The position numbers were made by a program, and so were the translations under genes. A stretch of 6,408 bases of DNA, from the NCBI GenBank assembly GCA_023146365.1, contig JAGLCE010000132.1:1-6408 (forward strand), written 5' to 3'. Every line of letters begins with the position of its first letter. Positions within the stretch are counted from its first letter, which is position 1. The DNA is from Endozoicomonadaceae bacterium. GTDB lineage: Bacteria; Pseudomonadota; Gammaproteobacteria; Pseudomonadales; Endozoicomonadaceae. The notes beneath the pieces were generated by a model that was not told the DNA's origin, ran no database searches, and saw only the letters and a list, made by a program, of their open reading frames with translations. Of the stretch, positions 1 to 5,299 are shown one piece after another.

Positions 1-27
1 GAAACCAACGAAACCAACGAAACCATC
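1..27 (+). repeat. Three tandem 9-bp units encoding Glu-Thr-Asn/Ile
   Basis: Two exact copies of gaaaccaac are followed by gaaaccatc, all in frame with the SET gene and encoding ETN-ETN-ETI. The array touches the left edge, so it may be longer upstream. Such in-frame repeats can expand or contract without breaking the frame. Confidence 0.8.
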
Positions 28-735
28 AATAAGAGTATAACGATAAAAGAAGAAATTGAGAGTGATGTCCACATATGGAGTAATAAGGCTCCCATTTGGC
101 AAGACGACTATCCTGATGATATAGATACACACGTGAGACTAGGCACGAGATTTAAAAGTATAAACTTAGCAAAATCAACTGGAAAACCAAACAAACAAAC
201 AAAACTAAATTTAAATAGACAGATCGCCAACTACGTAAGTTTGAGTCTTGATAACATAGAAAAATACTTAAACAGATATATGAAAGATATTATTTGTGAT
301 GGAGAGGAAGAAGCCGAGCTTAAAGGTAAAAATGGAGTTATAGCTGGCTGCGATATTCCTAAATGGACCCTATTAGGTCATTATGCGGGTCGCATGATAG
401 CCGAGAGTGAAGCCAATCATACCATGCATCAAGATACTTACGCTGTTGACATAGCACCAGGATGGTTTCTATCAGGATATCGTCACGGCAATGTCACAAG
501 CCTAATCAATGCCAACACCAATTATAAAGAAGGCACTCAATGTCCCCCGCCTAATGCTTCATTTCTTATTCATCGCCATACCAATGGATATGTAGCATTC
601 GTGATATCTATCAATAAAATTCCACAAGGTCGCTCTATTTTTATTGATTATGGTCATGGTTATTGGAAGGAAAAGAATAAAATTTTTATAATCAGTAGTG
701 ATAAAGAGGAGGCTGTTGAGCAACAACAAAAGTAA
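1..735 (+). CDS. SET-domain protein (putative protein lysine methyltransferase), 5' end outside window
   Basis: The frame is open from base 1 to TAA at 733-735, giving 244 visible residues. A GTG at 133 could be called as the start, but the frame continues upstream without a stop, so I treat the gene as 5'-partial. SET landmarks, numbered from base 1: a GVIAGCDIPKWTLLGHYAG segment (about 112-130), resembling the G-V-F-A-x-x-D-I-P-K-G-T-L-I-G-x-Y-x-G start of the fold; Y147 and DIAPGW; GN at 163-164 leading to LINANTN (168-174), in place of the usual RFINHSC; PNASF (184-188); and IDYGHGYW (215-222), matching the terminal DYGxxYW signature with its catalytic-type tyrosine (Y217). SET enzymes transfer methyl groups from S-adenosylmethionine to lysines. 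In bacteria some are effectors that modify host histones. The N-terminal part visible here (about 1-100) is polar, with Glu-Thr-Asn repeats, and is not recognised. The NHSC motif is altered, so activity is uncertain. The gene is AT-rich compared with the purine operon. Confidence 0.75.
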   Translation, partial: ETNETNETINKSITIKEEIESDVHIWSNKAPIWQDDYPDDIDTHVRLGTRFKSINLAKSTGKPNKQTKLNLNRQIANYVSLSLDNIEKYLNRYMKDIICDGEEEAELKGKNGVIAGCDIPKWTLLGHYAGRMIAESEANHTMHQDTYAVDIAPGWFLSGYRHGNVTSLINANTNYKEGTQCPPPNASFLIHRHTNGYVAFVISINKIPQGRSIFIDYGHGYWKEKNKIFIISSDKEEAVEQQQK

Positions 736-889
736 TCGATGCTGGAGCGGTCGTTTCAATGAACCGATAAACGCCATTATTGTTCCGCTATACCACATCA
801 ATTTCTGATTTGATCATGGAATGGGATATTGGAGTATTGATGGACGATCTAGGACGTGGTTTGAAATAAAAGATTCTGCACAAAAGTAA
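734..889 (+). pseudogene. Probable decayed C-terminus of a second SET-domain gene
   Basis: Frame 2 reads through 734-889 with a single internal TGA at 806-808 and a final TAA at 887-889. After the TGA it encodes FDHGMGYW (809-832) and then 18 more residues ending IKDSAQK. This matches the intact neighbour's IDYGHGYW in five of seven core positions (D-x-G-x-G-Y-W), with 15 of 21 bases identical over those codons. Before the TGA comes a hydrophobic stretch (NAIIVPLYHINF) where a SET protein would have its last beta strands, but it is shorter than expected. I read this as the remnant of a tandem duplicate or related gene that has lost its 5' part. The match is short, so chance is not excluded. 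There is no start codon with a ribosome binding site. Confidence 0.4.
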
Positions 890-1105
890 GTTGAAAATAT
901 GTTTTCTTTTGCGAAAGATATTTCAACAAGGCAGGGAAGGAGTTTTTCAACTCAAATATTTATAAAGCATCGATAGAAACCATGAAAATAAAATCATTAA
1001 CTAAAAAACTTTAAATCGATTGGTGAGAAAGCTCAAACAATTGAGTTGAAACCTAGATTGACAGCATAAGTGCACACGCTCAAATTAACGCCAAGGTTTC
1101 CAAGG
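890..1105. other. AT-rich non-coding stretch between convergent genes, possibly decayed coding DNA
   Basis: No intact gene is visible. Short open pieces remain in frame 2: 899-973, reading MFSFAKDISTRQG and onward, and 1001-1069, ending in IELKPRLTA. They are interrupted by several stops. Another frame is open from 895 to 1014 without a start. This is the frame of the SET remnant just upstream, so the whole stretch may be one eroded gene, but no family is recognisable. A 5-bp stem, ctcaa/ttgag at 1032-1045, is too weak and lacks the T-run needed to be called a terminator for the convergent genes. Confidence 0.4.
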
Positions 1106-1879
1106 TTATGGCTTTTTCGTTGTTTGGGGTGGCTTGAGTGGTTTGAGTGGTTTACCTCCAATGGATGCTTCTGTTAATGTGATCACATACTCCTTGTTCT
1201 TCTCTAATTGCCGAAGCTTTATCAGCATATAGTTCCAGTCTTTAGCCAGCCATATCCAAGTTTGACGATGGCTATCGCGTTGCATTTTCAGGCGGACTGC
1301 TTTGATGGAGCCAAGGGGTGTTTCAAGAATCTCTTCGTTTTCCATCAGAAACTGGTAATCATCCCGGTCATCTTCATTCACCACTTGGTAATGGAGGTTT
1401 TTGCGTCCTTGACGCACGTCTTCTTGAAGCTGTAGCTGGTAACTGATTTTGTCGAGGTCACCTAGTTGAATGGGGAGTTTCCACTGCTCTTTATTTTCGC
1501 GACTGTCAGCCTGTTTGCGTTGCCAGTCAAAATTGATAGAAGCCTGCTTATTGTTTCCCAGTGCGCCTTTAATTTGTTGATAGCTGATAGGCTGGATGCG
1601 ATGATTGTTGTCTAGATTGAAGCGACTTTGTTCAGAAAAGTTATAGAACAACATGTTGGAGGTGAAGGTCAATTGCCAAGAGCCGTCTGGCTGCTTGACT
1701 AGCTTGCGTTCAGCAGTGCCAGGCATAGGCGTATTGTTGATGGTGACCGTGTAGCTGGCATCAAATGCCTGCAGCTCCTCCCGCGAAGTTGCAGTGTTTG
1801 CAATACTGGCAGCGCTGGCAGTGGGTAGCATTAGCAGAGTGAGTAGAGTGAGCCAATGATTCAGCACTAGGTGTTTCAC
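1106..1879 (-). CDS. DUF3108-family secreted protein
   Basis: This 257-residue protein starts at GTG (1879-1877), overlapping the purN TGA in a GTGA, which implies translational coupling. Residues 1-23 form a Sec signal peptide: MKH, a Leu-rich core, then TASA with likely cleavage after Ala23. The mature part alternates short polar and hydrophobic segments, as expected for a beta-rich periplasmic protein, with the features MLFYNFSEQSRF (about 76-87), LPIQLGDLDKISYQLQL and ETPLGSIKAVRL. These match the DUF3108 family, which I recall lying directly after purN in Pseudomonas. The tail is Lys/Pro-rich (KPLKPLKPPQTTKKP) and contains a duplicated 9-bp unit. The biochemical role is unknown; a periplasmic or envelope function is an inference from the signal peptide. 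It is the last gene of the purine operon, and nothing links it directly to purine chemistry. Confidence 0.85.
   Translation of the reverse strand: MKHLVLNHWLTLLTLLMLPTASAASIANTATSREELQAFDASYTVTINNTPMPGTAERKLVKQPDGSWQLTFTSNMLFYNFSEQSRFNLDNNHRIQPISYQQIKGALGNNKQASINFDWQRKQADSRENKEQWKLPIQLGDLDKISYQLQLQEDVRQGRKNLHYQVVNEDDRDDYQFLMENEEILETPLGSIKAVRLKMQRDSHRQTWIWLAKDWNYMLIKLRQLEKNKEYVITLTEASIGGKPLKPLKPPQTTKKP
1134..1151. repeat. Tandem 9-bp duplication in the DUF3108 gene tail
   Basis: ttgagtggt occurs twice head to tail (1134-1142 and 1143-1151). On the coding strand it produces the KPLKPL repeat near the C-terminus. It is in frame and therefore length-neutral for the rest of the protein. Confidence 0.8.
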
Positions 1880-2544
1880 GGCTGTTCCGTTGATGCTTCA
1901 ACAGGATAGTCATATCCGCTTTCAGGTAGCGGTACACCATCGAGGTAAGCACTATTGTTGAGTAGTTTCAGGCGTCCTTGGGCAAACCAAGCAACGGCTG
2001 TCGGGTAAATTCGGTGTTCCTGGGTCAGGACTCGCTGGCGGAGGGTCTCTTCTGTATCCGACGCTTTAATTTTGACTCGCGCTTGGATGATCGGCGCACC
2101 ACCATCCAGCTCTTCCGTAACAAAGTGGACGGTGACGCCGTGTTCACTGTCTCCCGCCTCCAGCGCACGGCGATGCGTATGCAGGCCTTTATATTTCGGC
2201 AGCAGCGATGGGTGAATGTTGAGCATGCGTCCATGATAGTATTGAGTCAATGCCGGTGTCAGGATGCGCATAAAACCGGCAAGAATGACGAGTGCGGGTG
2301 AATGCTGATCAATACATTGAATGAGATCGGCATCATACTGTTCGCGATTCGGGTAATCCTTGTGGTTCAAGGTGATTGCCGGAATATTGGCCAGCCGAGC
2401 ACGCGTTAACCCGTAGGCGTCACTCCTGTTACTGACCACTGCGCTGATACGGATGCCCAGACTGTTTTGCTGGTCTGTCAGGGTTTGCAGGTTGCTGCCG
2501 CTACCGGATACGAGGACAACCACAGATAAGGCGTTACTGGTCAT
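1876..2544 (-). CDS. purN: Phosphoribosylglycinamide formyltransferase (GAR transformylase)
   Basis: PurN transfers the formyl group of 10-formyltetrahydrofolate to glycinamide ribonucleotide, giving FGAR, the third step of de novo purine synthesis in the cytoplasm. The protein has 222 residues, close to the usual length of about 210-220. The phosphate-binding loop VSGSGSNLQ is at 12-20. The folate and active-site region is ILAGFMRILTP (87-97) followed by LNIHPSLLPKYKG (108-120). Asn109, His111 and Asp147 (in ELDGG) correspond to the catalytic triad Asn106, His108 and Asp144 of the E. coli enzyme. The ATG at 2544 puts VVVLVSGSGSN at the expected distance from the start; no strong Shine-Dalgarno is visible before it. 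The gene follows purM by 71 bp, and its stop overlaps the start of the DUF3108 gene. All key residues are intact. Confidence 0.97.
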   Translation of the reverse strand: MTSNALSVVVLVSGSGSNLQTLTDQQNSLGIRISAVVSNRSDAYGLTRARLANIPAITLNHKDYPNREQYDADLIQCIDQHSPALVILAGFMRILTPALTQYYHGRMLNIHPSLLPKYKGLHTHRRALEAGDSEHGVTVHFVTEELDGGAPIIQARVKIKASDTEETLRQRVLTQEHRIYPTAVAWFAQGRLKLLNNSAYLDGVPLPESGYDYPVEASTEQP

Positions 2545-2615
2545 GAGTCTTGTAGATAGAAAAAGGTGAGTGTCAATTGTGCCAGAAGGCGGGTGCGGAG
2601 ACCAGTCATGACCCT

Positions 2616-3662
2616 CTACCTGTCGGTCAGTTCTACTGGTGCGTCACCGGTGTCACAGTGGGCAATGGTGCCGATCTCCCAGGCTGTTTCACCCTGATCT
2701 ATGAGATAGCTGATGACATCCTGTTTTATTTCGGCGGGTACGGCGATGATCATGCCGACACCACAGTTAAAGGTGCGGTGCATCTCCCGTTCATCCACAT
2801 TACCTTGTTCACGTAACCACTCAAAAATAGCAGGTCGCTGCCAGCTTTGAGTGTTGATCACGGCTTTGGTTTTCGCTGGCAGCACGCGAGGGATGTTTTC
2901 TAGCAAACCGCCGCCAGTGATATGGCTGAGGGCGTTGACTGGATAGTTTTTTATCAGGTTGAGTAGTGGTTTGACGTAGATTTTGGTCGGTTCCAGCAAC
3001 GTTTCAGCCAGTGGGCGACCGGCAATCTCGACGGTTAGATCGGTCTGGCTGACCTCCAGAATCTTGCGGATCAAGGAGTAGCCATTGGCGTGTGGGCCGC
3101 TAGAGGCCAGTGCAATCAGGGCGTCTCCAGAGCGCACAGCGGAGCCATCAATAATGTCGGATTTTTCCACCACACCGGTGCAAAAGCCTGCAAGATCGTA
3201 CTCTTCGCCTGCGTACATGCCGGGCATCTCGGCGGTTTCTCCGCCCACCAGTGCACAGCCTGCTTGTTCGCAGCCTTGGCCGATACCAGCGACAACGCTG
3301 ACGGCAATGTCCACGTTCAGGTGGCCGGTGGCGTAGTAGTCGAGAAAAAAGAGCGGTTCAGCGCCGCAGACAATGAGGTCGTTGACGCACATTGCCACTA
3401 AGTCGATGCCGATGGTGTCATGTTTTCCGATATCCATGGCGAGACGAAGCTTGGTGCCAACACCGTCAGTGCCGGCTACCAGCACGGGTGTCTGGTAGCC
3501 GGCGGGGATTTCACAAAGGGCACCGAACCCGCCGAGTCCGCCCATCACTTCTGGGCGATGGGTGCGTTTCGCCACATGCTTGATACGTTCCACCAAGGCG
3601 TTGCCGGCATCAATATCCACGCCGGCATCTTTGTAACTCAGGGAGTGGGAAGACTTGGTCAT
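2616..3662 (-). CDS. purM: Phosphoribosylformylglycinamidine cyclo-ligase (AIR synthetase)
   Basis: PurM uses ATP to close the imidazole ring of FGAM, giving aminoimidazole ribonucleotide (AIR), the fifth step of de novo purine synthesis. The protein has 348 residues from the start chosen here (E. coli PurM is about 345). Family blocks, in order: LSYKDAGVDIDAGN (8-21), RPEVMGGLGGFGAL (36-49), GTDGVGTKLRLA (64-75), GIDLVAMCVNDL (85-96), GAEPLFFLDYYATG (100-113), GGETAEMPGMY (140-150), SSGPHANGYSL, HITGGGLLENIPRVLP and TFNCGVGMIIAVP. An ATG at 3683 is also in frame and adds MNQTGSL. I prefer 3662 because the protein then begins like the E. coli one (MTxxxSLSYKDAGVD) and has a cagg seven bases upstream, whereas 3683 has no Shine-Dalgarno. 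It is the first gene of the operon with purN and the DUF3108 gene, behind a sigma70-like promoter. Nothing is missing. Confidence 0.97.
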   Translation of the reverse strand: MTKSSHSLSYKDAGVDIDAGNALVERIKHVAKRTHRPEVMGGLGGFGALCEIPAGYQTPVLVAGTDGVGTKLRLAMDIGKHDTIGIDLVAMCVNDLIVCGAEPLFFLDYYATGHLNVDIAVSVVAGIGQGCEQAGCALVGGETAEMPGMYAGEEYDLAGFCTGVVEKSDIIDGSAVRSGDALIALASSGPHANGYSLIRKILEVSQTDLTVEIAGRPLAETLLEPTKIYVKPLLNLIKNYPVNALSHITGGGLLENIPRVLPAKTKAVINTQSWQRPAIFEWLREQGNVDEREMHRTFNCGVGMIIAVPAEIKQDVISYLIDQGETAWEIGTIAHCDTGDAPVELTDR

Positions 3663-3709
3663 CAGTGAGCCTGTCTGGTTCATTTGATACAGGGTTTGGA
3701 ATGCAGCGT

Positions 3710-3752
3710 ATTATAGGCGGCACAGTATAACAATGGTTGCAGAGGGTCGCAA
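3710..3752 (-). promoter_or_regulatory. Putative sigma70 promoter of the purM operon, two alternative -10 boxes
   Basis: On the minus strand TTGCGA (3752-3747) is followed after exactly 17 bp by TATACT (3729-3724), matching 4/6 and 5/6 of the consensus. A second, perfect TATAAT lies at 3715-3710, without a good -35 at the right distance. Either would give a 5' leader of roughly 40-60 bases before the purM ATG at 3662. No PurR-type operator was recognised. Confidence 0.5.
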
Positions 3753-3766
3753 CGGTGGCAGAGGGT
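3739..3766. repeat. Direct repeat of gcagagggt overlapping the purM promoter
   Basis: gcagagggt is present at 3739-3747 and again at 3758-3766, 19 bp apart start to start. The first copy reaches the edge of the proposed -35. It could be a binding site for a regulator or a local duplication; the sequence alone does not decide. Confidence 0.4.
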
Positions 3767-3899
3767 GTCTATGGAGGTTATGAATCTGACGAAAATAGGT
3801 AAAGGCTCACCAGATGGGCATCCTGTCCATAAATTGTATCGCCTTCCTCACCTATGAAATTTCAGTCGATTGCACTTATCGTATTAATCCATCACGAAT
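3767..3899. other. Intergenic sequence between purM and the orphan gene, no clear gene
   Basis: The plus strand has a 28-codon open frame (ATG 3771 to TGA 3857), but its GGAGG sits only two bases before an internal ATG and the peptide matches nothing I know. An imperfect stem is possible: ataggt plus aaggc near 3795-3806 against gcctt and acctat near 3841-3856, with a very long loop and no T-run. No terminator for the gene ending at 3900 is convincing. Confidence 0.35.
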
Positions 3900-4955
3900 T
3901 TAGGATGTAAGTCTCACTGACTTCTTCGAATCCAACTCCGAATCCGATATTGTATGGCCAGCTCTTGTAGCCAATACTGATTTTTGTGTGCGTGATAATA
4001 GTTTATACACAGACATGAATGCACCTTTGGACTCAAGCCAATTTAATTCTGGAAAATTTGCCAGCTCGCATTGATATTTATCGTTTTTAACATCCCATAC
4101 AAATCCTGGAGATAATCGTTTTGAGTTAACATCTAGATTCACTATCACCGTTATATCTGAACCTTGTTTTAATAATTCTACGATCAAGGGTTTATGATTG
4201 TAAAATACACGATGACTAGGAGAAAATATCGGCGGAAAGAGCTTGGGCGAACTATCGTCATTAATAATGATAAAGTTATTTTTTGCATGTAATAATTTCA
4301 TTTTTATAGTCTTCCATTTTGTATAAAATGTATCAGGGGAAGTGTGTACCCTAACTAGGGCATCACAGAATGTTTCTTCGCCATTTATGATTAAATCCAT
4401 TGTATCTTTTTTGTCAATCACCATACTGACAATATCATAATACTTTAAATTATCATTAAAACCCACAGTAGACGACGCCAACATTTTTATGCCAAGGGTG
4501 CTCTCTTCCTCTGAAGAAGTGTTTAGATGGTATATTACCGTTAGGTCATCTAATTCATTGAAATTTGGAATCCTTACTTTAGCTTTATTTGTCAACTTGT
4601 CTATATCGAAATTTATCAGTCTCTCTATATCGCAACAACATAACAAACAACAAAATATATTTTTTAACCTTGTTAATGCACGATAAATTGCAGCATAAAA
4701 TTTACTCAACGGAGAAGTTTCATTTTCAGAATCCATGGGATTAAGATGGTTATTTGGACTCCCTGTTATTGTGGAATGATATGTATTAGAAAGGATTGGA
4801 TATAGTCTAGGCGGATATTCTCTGGCGTTTTTTAGACCAACGTGCGATTCTACCTCGACAACATTAACCTTTTTGGTAGAGGTTTGCGACTCGCTAGAAT
4901 CTGGACTCCCACAAGGAGTGACGCCAGATGAACGATTTACAGTAGATATAGCCAT
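3900..4955 (-). CDS. Orphan effector-like protein with cysteine cluster
   Basis: This 351-residue protein is not recognised. It runs from ATG 4955 to TAA at 3900. Residues 1-85 are Ser/Thr/Asn/Pro-rich and probably disordered, with no classical signal peptide. Residues 86-108 form a short amphipathic or hydrophobic stretch (FYAAIYRALTRLKNIF) running into CCLLCCC, with cysteines at 102, 103, 106, 107 and 108. From about 112 to 330 it looks globular, with alternating beta-like and charged segments (DLTVIYHL, NNFIIIND, SDITVIVNLDV). The C-terminus is polar again (ISDSELDSKKSVRLTS). A disordered N-terminus for secretion plus a possible lipidation or metal-binding cysteine patch is typical of secreted effectors of intracellular bacteria, but that is an inference. 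AT-rich codon use unlike the adjacent purine operon suggests horizontal origin or fast evolution. It has no operon partner; the nearest upstream neighbour is the IS element. Confidence 0.7.
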   Translation of the reverse strand: MAISTVNRSSGVTPCGSPDSSESQTSTKKVNVVEVESHVGLKNAREYPPRLYPILSNTYHSTITGSPNNHLNPMDSENETSPLSKFYAAIYRALTRLKNIFCCLLCCCDIERLINFDIDKLTNKAKVRIPNFNELDDLTVIYHLNTSSEEESTLGIKMLASSTVGFNDNLKYYDIVSMVIDKKDTMDLIINGEETFCDALVRVHTSPDTFYTKWKTIKMKLLHAKNNFIIINDDSSPKLFPPIFSPSHRVFYNHKPLIVELLKQGSDITVIVNLDVNSKRLSPGFVWDVKNDKYQCELANFPELNWLESKGAFMSVYKLLSRTQKSVLATRAGHTISDSELDSKKSVRLTS

Positions 4956-4971
4956 AATAAAATAGTCTCAG

Positions 4972-4999
4972 AATATAAGGTAACAAAAAAATAGGCCAA
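4972..4999 (-). promoter_or_regulatory. Possible promoter of the orphan gene
   Basis: On the minus strand TTGGCC (4999-4994) and TATATT (4977-4972) are separated by 16 bp, matching 4/6 and 5/6 of the sigma70 consensus. This would start transcription only about ten bases before the ATG at 4955, leaving little room for a ribosome site; none is evident. In such AT-rich DNA a chance match is likely. Confidence 0.25.
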
Positions 5000-5013
5000 A
5001 CTTTTAACCGACA

Positions 5014-5033
5014 GTGCAACGTTAATGCTGCAC
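5014..5033. promoter_or_regulatory. 20-bp near-palindrome upstream of the orphan gene, candidate operator
   Basis: The halves gtgcaacgtt and aatgctgcac pair in eight of ten positions, with no spacer between them. The site is centred about 70 bp upstream of the ATG at 4955, just upstream of the possible -35, where a dimeric regulator could act. It has no T-run after it, so a terminator is unlikely. Confidence 0.4.
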
Positions 5034-5238
5034 TCTCTTAAACAACAAATTTACACCATGCAATATCTTATTTTACCATTTATTTATTAAAATAAAATCG
5101 ACACTAAATTCTTGAGTAAAACAACTTATCCATATCATCTCTTGTTTGAGCTTAATTTCATAGTAATCTAAAATAGATATTATCAATACTGTTTCGACAT
5201 TTATAACTTAATAATTATAAATAAAAAATAACAATTTC
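5034..5238. other. AT-rich non-coding sequence left of the IS element
   Basis: No open frame of useful length with a ribosome site was found on either strand. The stretch is rich in A/T runs and simple inverted A/T words (for example tttatt and aataaa near 5079-5096). It probably held the target site of the IS256-family insertion. Confidence 0.5.
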
Positions 5239-5262
5239 GAGGCTGTAAAAGCATTTGTGTAA
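5239..5262 (+). repeat. Putative left terminal inverted repeat of the IS256 element
   Basis: The stretch ggctgtaaaagcatttgtg followed by taa has the layout I associate with IS256-family ends, where a tttgtgtaa-like core is common. It lies 38 bp before the transposase start. The right partner is not in the window, so the boundary is approximate. Confidence 0.45.
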
Positions 5263-5288
5263 CTGCTCATTATCTATAACCTACCCAA

Positions 5289-5292
5289 AAGG
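5289..5292 (+). promoter_or_regulatory. Ribosome binding site fixing the transposase start
   Basis: aagg, within aaaagg, lies seven bases before ATG 5300. It supports that start over the downstream in-frame ATGs at 5312 and 5336. Confidence 0.6.
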
Positions 5293-5299
5293 TAAAAAA

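Noticed and set aside
559..801. 80-codon open frame on the minus strand across the end of the SET gene
   Set aside because: It is the antisense of the SET coding region and its Leu-rich peptide matches nothing. The sense frame has clear SET motifs.
1032..1045. Hairpin ctcaa/ttgag as a terminator for the convergent genes
   Set aside because: The stem is only five A/T-rich pairs and no T-run follows on either strand.
1091..1105. ccaagg repeated around ttt near the end of the DUF3108 gene
   Set aside because: The copies are in direct, not inverted, orientation, so they cannot form a terminator stem.
1978..2301. Open frame of 107 codons on the plus strand inside purN
   Set aside because: It lies antisense to an unambiguous purN with all catalytic residues.
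2545..2615. Regulatory structure in the purM-purN gap
   Set aside because: Only an 8-bp palindrome (gtcatgac) and short GGTC words are visible; no stable stem with a T-run or known leader was found.
3090..3401. Open frames of about 80-100 codons on the plus strand inside purM
   Set aside because: They are antisense to highly conserved PurM motifs, and their Cys/His/Ala-rich content reflects reversed GC-rich codons.
3771..3857. Small open frame of 28 codons upstream of purM on the plus strand
   Set aside because: The GGAGG is only two bases from the internal ATG, the peptide is unrecognised, and the region shows no other sign of coding.
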